A stretch of 64,000 nt of DNA. It comes from an uncultured Oceanospirillaceae bacterium. Its GTDB lineage: Bacteria; Pseudomonadota; Gammaproteobacteria; Pseudomonadales; Balneatricaceae. Positions 37,202 to 47,381 of this stretch are shown here, in pieces. Below the pieces are notes generated by a model. It was not told where the DNA came from and searched no databases. It was given only the letters and a program-made list of their open reading frames with translations. The stretch's first letter is position 1. Every line of letters starts with the position of its first letter. Made by a program: the position numbers and the translations under genes. The DNA is taken from NCBI GenBank assembly GCA_913057435.1, contig CAJXNY010000002.1, positions 62,001 to 126,000 on the forward strand, in the 5' to 3' direction.

Positions 37202-37630
37202 ATGCGTATGACCCCAAAACTGACCCTGGCCGATGCCCAGCTGATCATGCAGGCCTGTGTCAAAAAGGCCGAAGAGATCGACGTGGATATGGATATCGCC
37301 ATCACCGATGACAGCGGCTGTCTGTTGCTGTTCCAGCGAATGGACAACGCCCGTATTACCAGTATCGATATTGCCATGGGGAAATCATTCACCGCCTCGG
37401 CGGCGCGTAAATCAACCCGTGCTTACGGCGAAATCAGCGTGCCGGGCAAGCCTGCTTTCGGCATTAATACCAGCAACCAGGGGCGCTTCTCTATTGTTGC
37501 TGGCGGGCTGCCGCTGTTCGCGGATGAACAGATTGTGGGCGGCATTGGCTGCAGTTCCGGCACTCCGGATCAGGACGAGCTGGTGGCCCAGGCGGGTGTT
37601 GAGGCTTTCAACAGTTTTATTGTCACGTAA
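37202..37630 (+). CDS. GlcG/HbpS-family protein
   Basis: A 142-residue cytosolic protein of the GlcG/HbpS fold (LTLADAQLIMQACVKKAEE; GLPLFADEQIVGGIGCSSGTPDQDELVAQAGV). The family is linked to glycolate genes and to haem binding in Streptomyces, but its function in proteobacteria is unproven. AAGGTG lies seven bases before the ATG. It is placed between a glyoxylate-type aminotransferase and glyA. Confidence 0.8.
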   Translation: MRMTPKLTLADAQLIMQACVKKAEEIDVDMDIAITDDSGCLLLFQRMDNARITSIDIAMGKSFTASAARKSTRAYGEISVPGKPAFGINTSNQGRFSIVAGGLPLFADEQIVGGIGCSSGTPDQDELVAQAGVEAFNSFIVT

Positions 37631-37646
37631 CGCAGGCCAGCCTGCT

Positions 37647-37680
37647 GCCAGAAAGAACCACCGTGACTGTATTTTCTGGC
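37647..37680 (+). terminator. Hairpin between the HbpS-like gene and glyA
   Basis: GCCAGAAA and TTTCTGGC pair across an 18-base loop and are followed by TTTGTTG. It may be a weak terminator or attenuator ahead of glyA. Confidence 0.4.
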
Positions 37681-37711
37681 TTTGTTGATCAGTTATTCAG
37701 GAGAGTGATTT

Positions 37712-38965
37712 ATGTTCAGTAAAAAGGATCAGGTGCAAGGCTACGATGACGAGCTCTGGAGTGCCATGGCGGATGAAGAAACCCGTCAGGAACACCATAT
37801 CGAATTGATCGCCTCAGAAAACTACACCAGCGCCCGTGTTATGCAGGCACAGGGCTCGGTGCTGACAAATAAGTATGCTGAGGGCTACCCTGGCAAGCGT
37901 TACTATGGCGGCTGTGAACATGTAGACCGGGTTGAGCAACTGGCGATGGACCGTGCCAGACTGCTGTTTGCAGCGGATTATGCAAACGTACAGCCGCATT
38001 CAGGATCGCAGGCGAACGCTGCTGTTTATATGGCACTCTGTGAGCCCGGTGACACCGTGCTGGGCATGAGCCTGGCCCATGGTGGCCACCTGACGCACGG
38101 CTCCAAAGTCAGCTTTTCGGGCAAAACCTACAACGCTGTGCAGTATGGGTTAAACGAGGCCACCGGTGAGATTGACTATGACCAGGTGCGCCAGCTGGCT
38201 CTTGAGCATACGCCAAAAATGATCGTCGCAGGCTTCTCTGCCTATTCTCGCACCGTAGACTGGCAGCGGTTTCGTGATATTGCCGACGAAACAGGTGCCT
38301 GGCTGTTCGTCGATATGGCACATGTTGCAGGCCTGGTGGCGGCGGGTCTGTATCCCAACCCGGTGCCCGTGGCCGATGTGGTAACCACCACCACACATAA
38401 AACACTGCGTGGCCCTCGCGGCGGCCTGATTGTTGCCCGCGCCAATGCGGAGGTAGAGAAAAAGCTGAACTCTGCCGTGTTTCCAGGTGGCCAGGGTGGG
38501 CCGCTGATGCATGTCATTGCTGCCAAAGCGGTGGCGTTCAAAGAAGCACTGGAACCTGAATTTACAACCTACCAGCAGCAGGTGATCGACAACGCCCAGG
38601 CAATGGCTGAGGTGTTTATCGAGCGAGGTTACGAAGTGGTATCCGGCGGCACCGATAATCATCTGTTCCTGCTCAGCCTGATCAGGCAGGGCATTACCGG
38701 TAAAGACGCTGATGCCGCCCTGGGGCGGGCAAACATCACGGTCAATAAAAACTCGGTGCCCAATGACCCGCAATCACCGTTTGTTACCAGCGGCTTGCGT
38801 ATTGGGACTCCGGCGGTCACCAGCCGAGGCTTCACCGTACAGCACTGTCGCACGCTCACGGGCTGGATCTGCGATGTACTGGATGATATCGACAACGCCA
38901 CCACGATCAGCAATGTGAAGCAAAAAGTCACCGCGCTTTGCGCTGGCTACCCCGTCTACAGCTAA
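37712..38965 (+). CDS. glyA: Serine hydroxymethyltransferase
   Basis: Interconverts glycine plus 5,10-methylene-tetrahydrofolate and serine. The 417-residue protein has the PLP lysine at Lys230 ([14 protein letters not shown]), Asp201 in [11 protein letters not shown], and the N-terminal [13 protein letters not shown]. The ribosome site AGGAGAG is strong. The neighbour sdaA suggests that this copy works toward serine for breakdown of glycine arising from betaine or dimethylglycine, so another housekeeping glyA may exist elsewhere (inference). Confidence 0.95.
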   Translation: MFSKKDQVQGYDDELWSAMADEETRQEHHIELIASENYTSARVMQAQGSVLTNKYAEGYPGKRYYGGCEHVDRVEQLAMDRARLLFAADYANVQPHSGSQANAAVYMALCEPGDTVLGMSLAHGGHLTHGSKVSFSGKTYNAVQYGLNEATGEIDYDQVRQLALEHTPKMIVAGFSAYSRTVDWQRFRDIADETGAWLFVDMAHVAGLVAAGLYPNPVPVADVVTTTTHKTLRGPRGGLIVARANAEVEKKLNSAVFPGGQGGPLMHVIAAKAVAFKEALEPEFTTYQQQVIDNAQAMAEVFIERGYEVVSGGTDNHLFLLSLIRQGITGKDADAALGRANITVNKNSVPNDPQSPFVTSGLRIGTPAVTSRGFTVQHCRTLTGWICDVLDDIDNATTISNVKQKVTALCAGYPVYS

Positions 38966-39049
38966 CGTCACACCCCTTGGCGCTTGATGTTCCTACCCGG
39001 CATCCAGCGCCTTTTTTTCGTTAGTTCACCCGGTTTCAGGACTGCGTTT

Positions 39050-40441
39050 ATGTCTATTAGTGTGTTTGATCTTTTCAAAATCGGTATTGGGCCGTCCAGC
39101 TCCCATACAGTCGGCCCGATGCGGGCCGCACTGGATTTTACCCGGATGCTGGAACAACGAGGCTGCCTGCAGCAGGTCGCCCGTATCCGTATTGTACTGT
39201 TTGGTTCATTAGGCGCGACCGGTGTTGGCCATGGCACCGGCCCGGCCGTAATCCTTGGCCTGGAAGGGCAAGCGCCAGACACCATTAATCCGGCTTATCT
39301 GGATCGTCGACTGGCCGAAATTCGCCAGTACAAAGAGCTCCAGTTACTGGCTGATCACGCCATTTATTTCGATGAACAGCAGGATCTGCGCTATGTCATC
39401 GAGCCGCTGCCGCAGCATCCTAATGGTATGCGACTGGTCGCACTCGATATGGCGGGGATACAGCTACTGTCCCGTGAGTACTTTTCCGTGGGCGGCGGTT
39501 TTATCGTTGATGAAGATGAAATCAATGCCAGTGACCAGGCCATCGACCGCTCGACTGAAGGTGATATTCATATCCCGTATCCGTTCGACAGTATGGAAAC
39601 CCTGCTGAGGCACTGCGCTGAGCAGCAGCTGACAATTGCCGACATCGTTATGGCCAATGAAAAGTGCCACCGCAGTGAGACTGATATTCGTCAGGGCCTG
39701 CTCGATATCTGGCAGGTCATGCAGGCATGTGTCAGCCGGGGCTGCGAGATGGAAGGCGTGCTGCCTGGTGGCCTTGAGGTTAAACGCCGGGCACCCGAGC
39801 TGTACCACAAACTTAAATCCCGCCCGGAGGCCGCCCTGCGGGACCCACTATCCGCACTCGACTGGGTGTCACTGTATGCGCTGGCCGTCAATGAAGAGAA
39901 CGCCGCCGGGGGGCGGGTGGTAACGGCCCCCACCAACGGTGCTGCCGGGATTATTCCAGCGGTGCTGCATTACTACATGCGCTTCTATTACTCCGGCAAT
40001 GATGCGGGCATTGTGCGTTTTATGCTGACCGCAGCAGCGGTGGGCATGCTCTGTAAACGTAACGCCTCTATTTCCGGGGCCGAAGTGGGTTGTCAGGGTG
40101 AGGTGGGCTCTGCCTGCGCTATGGCCGCCGCCGGGCTGGCTGCCGTGTCCGGTGGCACACCTGAGCAGGTCGAAAATGCGGCTGAAATTGCCATGGAACA
40201 TAACCTGGGCCTGACCTGCGACCCCATCGCTGGTCTGGTTCAAATTCCCTGTATCGAGCGTAACGCGATGGCTGCTACCAAGGCGATTAATGCCAGTCGC
40301 ATTGCCCTCAATGGCAACGGAGAACACTTTGTCAGCCTGGATAAAGTGATCCGGACCATGCGCGATACGGGTGCAGATATGCAGAGTAAATATAAAGAAA
40401 CCTCGCTGGGCGGCCTGGCCGTAAACGTGATTGAGTGCTGA
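39050..40441 (+). CDS. sdaA: L-serine ammonia-lyase (iron-sulfur type)
   Basis: Deaminates L-serine to pyruvate. The start at 39050 ([24 protein letters not shown]) matches the family; AGGA lies nine bases upstream. The 463-residue protein has the beta domain, then the alpha domain with the three Cys that ligate the [4Fe-4S] cluster: [11 protein letters not shown] region, LTCDP and IPCIER (the last two 11 residues apart as in E. coli SdaA). It lies 84 bp after glyA, giving a glycine-to-serine-to-pyruvate pair. Confidence 0.94.
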   Translation: MSISVFDLFKIGIGPSSSHTVGPMRAALDFTRMLEQRGCLQQVARIRIVLFGSLGATGVGHGTGPAVILGLEGQAPDTINPAYLDRRLAEIRQYKELQLLADHAIYFDEQQDLRYVIEPLPQHPNGMRLVALDMAGIQLLSREYFSVGGGFIVDEDEINASDQAIDRSTEGDIHIPYPFDSMETLLRHCAEQQLTIADIVMANEKCHRSETDIRQGLLDIWQVMQACVSRGCEMEGVLPGGLEVKRRAPELYHKLKSRPEAALRDPLSALDWVSLYALAVNEENAAGGRVVTAPTNGAAGIIPAVLHYYMRFYYSGNDAGIVRFMLTAAAVGMLCKRNASISGAEVGCQGEVGSACAMAAAGLAAVSGGTPEQVENAAEIAMEHNLGLTCDPIAGLVQIPCIERNAMAATKAINASRIALNGNGEHFVSLDKVIRTMRDTGADMQSKYKETSLGGLAVNVIEC

Positions 40442-40473
40442 AAGCACAGCACCTGTAACAGGATGAGAGCGCT

Positions 40474-42126
40474 ATGACAAAACGTGAATCTATGGAATTT
40501 GATGTAGTCATCGTCGGTGCCGGGCCGTCGGGACTGTCCGCCGCCTGCCGCCTGATGCAGCAGTCACAGCAACAGGGCCAGGAGATCACCGTCTGTGTGG
40601 TTGAGAAGGGCTCAGAAGTGGGCGCGCATATCCTGTCGGGGGCCATTGTTGAGCCCCGCGCACTGGATGAGCTGTTTCCCGACTGGCAGGCACAGGGCGC
40701 ACCCCTGAATACGCCCGTGACCCGCGATGAGATCTACCTGCTGAAAAATGAAGAAAAAGGGCTGAAACTGCCCAATGCACTGGTGCCTGCCACCATGCAC
40801 AACGACGGCAATTATATTGCCAGCCTGGGTAACCTGTGCCGCTGGCTGGCCGAACAGGCTGAAAACCTCGGTGTGGAGATCTTCCCAGGCTTTGCCGCAT
40901 CAGAGGTGCTTTACCATGAAGATGGCAGCATCAAAGGGATCGCCACCGGTGATATGGGCGTCAGCCTGGCAGGCGAGCAGAAAGACAGCTACATGCCCGG
41001 CATGGAGCTGCATGCGAAGTACACAATCTTCTCGGAAGGCTGCCGGGGTCACCTGGGTAAATCACTGATCGAGCGATTTGAGCTGGATACACAGGCTGAT
41101 GCGCAGCATTACGGCCTGGGCATCAAGGAACTGTGGGACATCAAGCCCGAACTGCACCAGCCAGGTCTGGCACTGCACGGCTCTGGCTGGCCGATGAGTG
41201 GCAATACCAGTGGTGGTTTTTTCCTCTATCACACCGAGAATAATCAGGTGGTGGTCGGGTTGATTATCGACCTGAACTACGACAACCCGTTGCTGAGCCC
41301 GTTTGATGAGTTCCAGCGGCTCAAGCATCACCCGGTGCTGAAGCAGTACCTGGAAGGCGGTAGTCGCATCTCCTACGGTGCCCGTGCGATTGCCAAGGGT
41401 GGTTACAATGCGCTGCCGGATATGGCCATGCCCGGTGGTCTGGTGATTGGTTGCAATGCTGGCACGCTAAACTTCGCCAGGATCAAAGGCACCCACACCG
41501 CAATGAAATCCGGCATGATCGCGGCCGAAGCGATCTTTGAAGCGCTGGCAGAGGGTTGTGAAGGTGGTAAAAAACTGGATCGGTTTGATCAGCAGTTCAA
41601 AGACTCCTGGCTACATGACGAACTGTATGCCAGCCGTAACTTTGGCCCCGCCATGCATAAATTTGGCCCCATGCTGGGCGGTGCGTTTAACTTTATCGAT
41701 CAGAATATATTCCGTGGCAAACTGCCGTTCACCCTGCACGACAATCACCCAGACTACCGCCAGCTCAAACCCGCCAGCCAGTTCCAGCCCATCGACTATC
41801 CCAGGCCGGATGGCAAACTGAGCTTCGATAAACTGTCGTCGGTGTTCCTGTCCAATACCAACCACGAAGAAGACCAGCCCTGTCATCTGCAGCTAGCCGA
41901 CAGCGCTATTCCACTGGGCAGCAATCTGGCGACATTTGCCGAACCCGCGCAGCGCTTCTGCCCGGCGGGGGTGTATGAGATTGTCGAAGATAACAGCGGC
42001 CCGCATTTTCAGATCAACAGCCAGAACTGCCTGCACTGCAAAACCTGCGATATCAAAGACCCGGCCCAGAACATCAGTTGGGTAACCCCGGAAGGGGGCG
42101 GCGGGCCTAATTATCCGAATATGTAG
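40474..42126 (+). CDS. Electron-transfer flavoprotein:ubiquinone oxidoreductase
   Basis: Membrane-associated enzyme that passes electrons from reduced ETF to the quinone pool. The 550-residue protein begins with the FAD motif VVIVGAGPSGLSAACRL and contains NLCRWLAEQAENLGVEIFPG. The C-terminal [4Fe-4S] domain is CPAGVYEIV followed by CLHCKTCDIKDPAQNI. An alternative start at 40492 (MEFDVV) is possible. It follows sdaA by 33 bp. It would serve EtfAB and thus the dimethylglycine dehydrogenase and GcdH of this window. Confidence 0.94.
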   Translation: MTKRESMEFDVVIVGAGPSGLSAACRLMQQSQQQGQEITVCVVEKGSEVGAHILSGAIVEPRALDELFPDWQAQGAPLNTPVTRDEIYLLKNEEKGLKLPNALVPATMHNDGNYIASLGNLCRWLAEQAENLGVEIFPGFAASEVLYHEDGSIKGIATGDMGVSLAGEQKDSYMPGMELHAKYTIFSEGCRGHLGKSLIERFELDTQADAQHYGLGIKELWDIKPELHQPGLALHGSGWPMSGNTSGGFFLYHTENNQVVVGLIIDLNYDNPLLSPFDEFQRLKHHPVLKQYLEGGSRISYGARAIAKGGYNALPDMAMPGGLVIGCNAGTLNFARIKGTHTAMKSGMIAAEAIFEALAEGCEGGKKLDRFDQQFKDSWLHDELYASRNFGPAMHKFGPMLGGAFNFIDQNIFRGKLPFTLHDNHPDYRQLKPASQFQPIDYPRPDGKLSFDKLSSVFLSNTNHEEDQPCHLQLADSAIPLGSNLATFAEPAQRFCPAGVYEIVEDNSGPHFQINSQNCLHCKTCDIKDPAQNISWVTPEGGGGPNYPNM

Positions 42127-42138
42127 GATGGCCCTATC

Positions 42139-42170
42139 GGGGTGGACTATCAGCCTGCTGATATCACCCC
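42139..42170 (+). terminator. Hairpin after the ETF-QO gene
   Basis: GGGGTG...ATCAG pairs with CTGAT...CACCCC with a small internal loop. A T-run follows only after 11 further bases, so efficiency is uncertain. Confidence 0.45.
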
Positions 42171-42206
42171 GCTGCGAGTACTTTTTATACTATTCAAACG
42201 ACAAAT

Positions 42207-42389
42207 GCTTAACACCTTCCCGCCGGACCGGCGCTTTGGATTATCAGATTTTTAACCAATAATCTTATATAAATCAGCCAGTTAAAATAGGATTTCTGTA
42301 AAGATTAAAACCTGTAACCCCACCAAGGTGTTAAGCGAAATTGCATGCTAGCTGCTTGATAAGTAGAGACTTTTTCTGAAGAATAGCCA
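42207..42389 (+). promoter_or_regulatory. CRISPR leader of array 1 with IHF-like sites and inverted repeat
   Basis: AT-rich leader directly before the first repeat. GCTTAACACCTT (42207-42218) and AAGGTGTTAAGC (42325-42336) form a perfect 12-bp inverted repeat. AATCAGCCAGTTA (42272-42284) matches the IHF consensus WATCARNNNNTTR exactly. A minus-strand near-match lies at 42349-42361. Every element has the same distance to the first repeat as in the leader of array 2. In type I-F systems IHF bends the leader for spacer integration by Cas1-Cas2/3. Confidence 0.8.
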
Positions 42390-42837
42390 GTGAACCGCCG
42401 AACAGGCGGCTTAGAGACTCTGTAAGCACTGCGCCTGTTTCTGAACAGCGTGAACCGCCGAACAGGCGGCTTAGAGAGGCAGGAACATATTGCCGACTGT
42501 GGGTTCTGGGTGAACCGCCGAACAGGCGGCTTAGAGACGAGATGGACTTTGGAGCGGTGCTTGATGCTTGTGAACCGCCGAACAGGCGGCTTAGAGACCT
42601 GACCATGTGGAACAACATCATCCAGGACGGTGAACCGCCGAACAGGCGGCTTAGAGATGGAGAATGCGGTCTACCTCCTCGGAGAACAAGTGAACCGCCG
42701 AACAGGCGGCTTAGAGAATGATGTTGTATTGAATGGGCCGGGCCAGCGCGTGAACCGCCGAACAGGCGGCTTAGAGAGATGCCGGGCGTGCTGCAGCTGC
42801 AGATGATCAGTGAACCGCCGAACAGGCGGCTTAGCAG
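42390..42837 (+). CRISPR. Type I-F CRISPR array 1 (8 repeats, 7 spacers)
   Basis: Eight 28-bp repeats beginning GTGAACCGCCGAACAGGCGG and ending CTTAGAGA, at exact 60-bp intervals from 42390 to 42810, with seven different 32-bp spacers. The hairpin CCGCC-GAACA-GGCGG and the 8-base 3' handle are of the Cas6f type. The last repeat (42810-42837) is degenerate in its final three bases, marking the old end; the leader and newest spacers are on the left. The array is transcribed rightward, toward the 3' end of cas2-3. Confidence 0.98.
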
Positions 42838-42946
42838 GGCTGGGGAACTCAGAAAATTATCACCCGCTGCCAACTCCATTCCAGTTGAGGACAGCTGTCC
42901 CACAGGGTAGGTTCTGCTGCCTGGCTCTGAACCTGCGCTGAAACCC

Positions 42947-43051
42947 CGTCTCTCCTGCGAACGCAGGAGCCCATAACCGCTGAAATAGGCATCACTTGCA
43001 ATAGGGAGTTTTCAGCGTTGTTCTGGATACCCGCGTTCGCGGGTAAGACGA
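42947..43051. repeat. 105-bp MITE-like element, copy 1 (beside array 1)
   Basis: The ends form an imperfect inverted repeat: CGTCTCTCCTGCGAACGCAG at the left and CGCGTTCGCGGGTAAGACGA at the right. The length is 105 bp, identical to the two copies beside array 2. A flanking box with the perfect palindrome GGACAGCTGTCC occurs on both sides (near 42890 and 43075). No coding capacity. Confidence 0.75.
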
Positions 43052-43137
43052 GTTGCCAACCCATTCCAGCTGAGGACAGCTGTCCCACAATGTACGTGCT
43101 ATACCCTGGGATAGCTGCCTCAATCTGTAGCTCAGTC

Positions 43138-46100
43138 TTACTGAACGGTGGGTTTGAGCATCCCCAGTGCGCTGCTGTAGATCAGTTTGTGCAGTTTTTC
43201 TTCGACATCCGTTAACTGAATACTGTGCAGCAAGGCCGGGCTCAGGTGCTGTAGTGCGCTCTGCTCCCAGAGTTCTGTGCGGCTGGCTGAATTCAGTAGC
43301 CAGTTGGCCGGGGCCTGATCGCAGATCGCCAGCTGTACACGGTTGTTGTCGTTCAGCTGTTGGCGGTCCGGGTTGAGGATCTGATAGTCACAACAGTACC
43401 AGCTGTCCTGCTGGTATTCGCCCGCGTCCCAGCAGGGCTGGTCAAAGCTGTAGTTCAACAGCACCAGGCTTTTGCGGCTGGCGCGAAAGCGTTTTTCACG
43501 TGCCAGTGTATTGTTGGGCCAGTACAGCGGGCTGGTTCGCAACTGTTCCAGGCTGGCCAGTTGCAGTTGTTGCCCTTGCTGGGCTTGTTGCAGATGTGGC
43601 GATGGCGGGCTGCTGGCAGGGTGCAACAGCGGGGCGGCCTGGATAACCTGTTCGGCAAACGGAGATCCCAGTCGGGTCGGGTTGTCGCATTCCAGCAGAT
43701 CACGCTGGGCCGGGCTGAGCTGTTCGCCTCGCTGGCAGAAGTTGCGGGCAAATGACATCGGCTGAGCTTGCAGATACAGATTGGGTTGCTCAACAGCGCG
43801 CTGGCGATGGCGGCCAATGCGCCCAGCCAGCTGCACCAGGCTGCGCACTGATAACAGGTCAGCAATGGCCCAGTCGGCATCAAAATCACGGCCAGTTTCC
43901 AGAATATTGGTACAGCAGATAATCACCACCAGATCACTGTGTTGCAGGAAGTGTTGGCGCAGTGCCGGGTGCTGGAGCACTGTCTGTTGCCAGTGTTGCT
44001 CATCTTTTCGGTTCAGCAGTGGGGCGACGGCCTGTTCCAGCAGGTAGCGGTCGAGCAGGGTGTAAGCGCTGTGATAACACACCAGCTTCCAGTGGGCCGG
44101 GGCGTTCTCGGCCAGTGCCAGAGCCTGCTGCTGGCAATGGGCGACGGTATCGCAGAGCAGATAACCGGTTGATACGCTCAACTCACGGCCCTGGTGGGTA
44201 AAGTAGCTGGCATGGTAGCTATGCAGTGTATGGAGGGTGCTGACCACGGCGCTGTTCGGTTCGGTGCTATCAGGCAGCCAGCCCAGTTTTCGCCGGGGTA
44301 GTGCTCTGGCGGTTTCCAGGCTGATCTGAGCCAGCGCCGGAGTAAAGTCCCGATAATGCTGGATAACGTTATCCAGCTGACTGGCCCGGGTATGAAACAC
44401 CTGACCGGGCAGCTGGTTACTGGCCAGCATATTGAGCACCTGTACGGGCTTGCCGGTACGCTGCTCGAAAGCCGCCAGCCCGGCGTAGTACTGCGCTGCA
44501 AACTGTTCAATCAGTGTTGGCGACAGAGTGGCGGACACCAGCATCAGTGCCCGACCAAAATAGCCACAACACCAGGCCCAGCGACCCAGGCTGATCAGAT
44601 CCTGATCGCTGTAGCTGTCCAGCTCATCAAACAGGGTATCGGCGCTGGCGATACGGAACATCGGCAGCAGCTGGCTGCCACGGTCACCTTCCAGCGCATG
44701 GGCCAGGTGGTCGGTGGTGGCGACAACAACAGCTTTTTCCAGCAGCGGCTGTAATGACGCTGCGCCCAGCCCGACCAGTGGGTGGCGCTCACCACTGTAG
44801 CGTTCTACCTCCTGCCAGCTGAACTCCATATTGTTCTCCGGGCAACCGGCGGCGGCGCTGTCGGGCTCGGTTTGTGGAGCTTGCTCAAACAGCGCTCGCT
44901 CCAGTGATACGCCGATCAGGGTGGCCAGGTGGTGGGGTTTAATGCCCAGTTCATCGCGGTAAGCCTGGCTGGTTTGTACGGTCAGGCTGCGATAGCCCAG
45001 CGCAGTGGTTAACCGGGCGCGGCCCGTCGCGGCGCACAGAGCACTGAGTGCGGCGCGGGTTTTTCCGGCTCCGGTCTCGGCCAGCATTACACCGAAAAAG
45101 CCCTGATGTGCGGTTTTATCTGCTTTGAGGCGGGCGGCAACCAGCTGTTGCTGTAACTCGGGTTGCCAGCGAAAGGGTGCGGGCACTCCCCGCACGCGGC
45201 TCTTGATGCCTTGTTCGATATTGTGTTCCAGCCGTAATGGGCTGAGTGCTTTGGGCAGTTCGGCACTGTCCAGCTGCTGCCAGTCGGGCATTCGGCTAGG
45301 CCATTGCTCCAGCTCCAGCCAGAGCTGGCGGGTCCAGCGGGCGACTTTTAGCAGATGGTCCGTCAGACTGTCGGCCGCCTGGCCGTCCTGAGTGTTGGCG
45401 ATTATCTGCTGCCCAATGGGGTACTGATTATGGCCACTGGGTTGTTGACGATATGGCTGTTTTTGCTGTGAACCCAGGTAGTCGCTGGTAACCAGTAACG
45501 GGCGCAGGTGGTGGTACAGCATGCCCATCCAGCCGGTTGCCGCGCTGCCGGTTTTATCAAAACCGGGTAGCAGCGGTTGAGGTGGCTGGCTGTCGGTGTG
45601 GCGCAGCTGTTTAAGTTTTTCCACCTGGCTGGCCACGGCTTTTTGCCAGCCAGATTGACGCCAGGGCAGGGCGGGGCTGTCAGGAAAACGGAGAAACGCC
45701 TCGATCTCGGCCGGGCTGGCCCCCTCACGTACCAGCCGGGCTTTATCCCCTGGCGCGGCGTTAAAGCCCAGTCCATCGCGAAAATCATCCGGCAGGCGGT
45801 GGTGGCTCAGTACCAGCCAGCCGATGCCTGCCAGAATTGGTGCCCAGCTGCCGCTTTGTGAGGCCCTGGCAAACAGCCGGGGTTGCTGCCAGCGCTGTGG
45901 CAGTTCAGCCGCCTGACGCTCAAACCAGGCGGCGACGTTCTCCGGGGTATCCAGCTGCGCCAGCCACTGATGGTCGTAGCCTTTATCCTGGGTGGGCTTT
46001 TGTAGCAGTTCAGATAACAGCAGCCAGCTGACCACCTCATGGCGGACCGCATCCGGCTGGCAGCTGTGGGCACTCAGTTTGGCCTGGAAGCCCAGTGTCG

Positions 46101-46503
46101 CTTTACCCAGATCATGAAACAGCGCCGCCAGCCGCAGAATGCACAGCTGTAACTGTTGCCAGCGGCTCAGCGGTGTCCAGTCCTGCTGTTTTGTCTGGCG
46201 TACTGAAAAGCAGTAATGGCCCTCGGGCGAAAATGCCTGATGGGCTCCGACAATACTGATCAGCCGGGTTTCTGAGGTGCCCCGATTTCGATAGATCGCC
46301 ACCGCAGTATGACGGCTGAGCCCCCGTTTGCGATGGCGGGTACGCAGGTCGGTTTTCAGCTCATCCATTAAATTGGCCAGCCCCTCCTCAGACAGCGGCC
46401 CCTGCCAGCTGCGTCGGCCAATCTGGGGCAGATATTTGGACAGTACCCGCTGGCTGCGAGGAAAGGCTTTTTTCGTACATTCACTGATGCAGGTGATAAT
46501 CAT
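43138..46503 (-). CDS. cas3: CRISPR-associated Cas2-Cas3 fusion nuclease/helicase, type I-F
   Basis: The 1121-residue protein joins a Cas2 domain (about 1-95, partner of Cas1 in spacer integration) to Cas3. The HD nuclease has FHDLGK with His130-Asp131 and His155, plus HH at 234-235. The superfamily 2 helicase has Walker A AETGAGKT at 475-482, DELD at 626-629 and SAT at 657-659. The size and order are those of I-F Cas2/3. Its start overlaps the cas1 stop by four bases (ATGA), so cas1-cas2/3 form an operon on the minus strand, divergent from csy1-4. All catalytic motifs are intact. Confidence 0.95.
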   Translation of the reverse strand: MIITCISECTKKAFPRSQRVLSKYLPQIGRRSWQGPLSEEGLANLMDELKTDLRTRHRKRGLSRHTAVAIYRNRGTSETRLISIVGAHQAFSPEGHYCFSVRQTKQQDWTPLSRWQQLQLCILRLAALFHDLGKATLGFQAKLSAHSCQPDAVRHEVVSWLLLSELLQKPTQDKGYDHQWLAQLDTPENVAAWFERQAAELPQRWQQPRLFARASQSGSWAPILAGIGWLVLSHHRLPDDFRDGLGFNAAPGDKARLVREGASPAEIEAFLRFPDSPALPWRQSGWQKAVASQVEKLKQLRHTDSQPPQPLLPGFDKTGSAATGWMGMLYHHLRPLLVTSDYLGSQQKQPYRQQPSGHNQYPIGQQIIANTQDGQAADSLTDHLLKVARWTRQLWLELEQWPSRMPDWQQLDSAELPKALSPLRLEHNIEQGIKSRVRGVPAPFRWQPELQQQLVAARLKADKTAHQGFFGVMLAETGAGKTRAALSALCAATGRARLTTALGYRSLTVQTSQAYRDELGIKPHHLATLIGVSLERALFEQAPQTEPDSAAAGCPENNMEFSWQEVERYSGERHPLVGLGAASLQPLLEKAVVVATTDHLAHALEGDRGSQLLPMFRIASADTLFDELDSYSDQDLISLGRWAWCCGYFGRALMLVSATLSPTLIEQFAAQYYAGLAAFEQRTGKPVQVLNMLASNQLPGQVFHTRASQLDNVIQHYRDFTPALAQISLETARALPRRKLGWLPDSTEPNSAVVSTLHTLHSYHASYFTHQGRELSVSTGYLLCDTVAHCQQQALALAENAPAHWKLVCYHSAYTLLDRYLLEQAVAPLLNRKDEQHWQQTVLQHPALRQHFLQHSDLVVIICCTNILETGRDFDADWAIADLLSVRSLVQLAGRIGRHRQRAVEQPNLYLQAQPMSFARNFCQRGEQLSPAQRDLLECDNPTRLGSPFAEQVIQAAPLLHPASSPPSPHLQQAQQGQQLQLASLEQLRTSPLYWPNNTLAREKRFRASRKSLVLLNYSFDQPCWDAGEYQQDSWYCCDYQILNPDRQQLNDNNRVQLAICDQAPANWLLNSASRTELWEQSALQHLSPALLHSIQLTDVEEKLHKLIYSSALGMLKPTVQ

Positions 46504-47381
46504 CCGGCCAGCCCCCGACAGCGCGTCTGCATCACCTCAAATAACACCTCCAGCGCCTGTTCATCTTTCAGCTGGCGTAGTGCCCGTTTACGAAATTCGC
46601 TTTCGCTGGTTTCCTCAGCGGCGCATTGAAACGCCACCGGCATAATGCAGCCATCTTTGATCACATCTGCCAGATCAAACACCAGCGCACCACGGCGGGT
46701 TTTACCATGCACCAGCGGAAAGCTGTGGGGGATACCCAGCACCCAGAGCACCAGCCCGGCCAAGCCATAGGCCAGATAGTTACCCTGATCCAGAAAGCGG
46801 TTGGCCAGGTCGGGCGCACTTTGCGGCTGGCGGCTGAAACCTTCGATACTCAGATGCCGGGCCAGTAACCGATACAGCTGTTTGCTCATCTCACCCTCGG
46901 CAGCCAGCAGCGAGCCGGTGCTACTGATGGTTTCCAGAGTCTGCAGATAACGGCTGAGTACCGGGGCCGGGTCCAGCGTGGCCTGAAACAGCCGGGCCCA
47001 GCCTTCTTCCACCACCTCGCAGCGCTGGCGTTGAAAATCAATGGCGGCCTGCAAGCGCCACTGCTCATCAAACCACTGCCGGGCCCAGGCCTGGGCATAG
47101 CCTGGTTCGCGGTATTCACTTTGGGAAGCCAGATGCAGTGGCGTGCCCTGGCCGCCGCTAAAGGCCACCATCACCCCCTCAGAAGACAACAAACGAGCGG
47201 CTTGTTGAGTCAGTGAGGTGCCCGGCCCCAGTAACAGCACACAGATGCTGGCAAAGGGGATCGACCAGTGATATTCAAATGCCTCCTTACGGCGGGCCAG
47301 TGTCAGGCGTTCGTTATTGACCATCACCCGGCATTGCTCCAGGTAAGTGATGCCTTCGCGGTGGGTATAAAGCTGACTCAT
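46500..47381 (-). CDS. cas1: CRISPR-associated integrase Cas1, type I-F
   Basis: Spacer integrase of 293 residues, somewhat shorter than the roughly 325 of P. aeruginosa I-F Cas1. The metal-binding residues align with that protein: Glu162 (LLAAEGEMSK), His225 (VHGKTRRG), and Asp236 and Asp239 (FDLADVIKD), with identical His-to-Asp spacing. LLLGPGTSLTQQA and GNYLAYGLAGLVLWVLGIPH are conserved I-F blocks. AAAAGGA lies upstream of the ATG. Just beyond the start, on the plus strand, CCTGATGTC repeats the motif found in the csy1 promoter. Confidence 0.95.
   Translation of the reverse strand: MSQLYTHREGITYLEQCRVMVNNERLTLARRKEAFEYHWSIPFASICVLLLGPGTSLTQQAARLLSSEGVMVAFSGGQGTPLHLASQSEYREPGYAQAWARQWFDEQWRLQAAIDFQRQRCEVVEEGWARLFQATLDPAPVLSRYLQTLETISSTGSLLAAEGEMSKQLYRLLARHLSIEGFSRQPQSAPDLANRFLDQGNYLAYGLAGLVLWVLGIPHSFPLVHGKTRRGALVFDLADVIKDGCIMPVAFQCAAEETSESEFRKRALRQLKDEQALEVLFEVMQTRCRGLAG

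Noticed and set aside
42219-42235. Hairpin CCGCCGGACCGGCG in leader 1 as an extra CRISPR repeat
   Set aside because: It resembles the repeat stem but lacks the loop and handle and is absent from leader 2.
42331-42903. 190-codon open frame on the minus strand across CRISPR array 1
   Set aside because: It encodes repeated SLSRLFGGS units dictated by the CRISPR repeats; the 60-bp period keeps the frame open. Not a gene.
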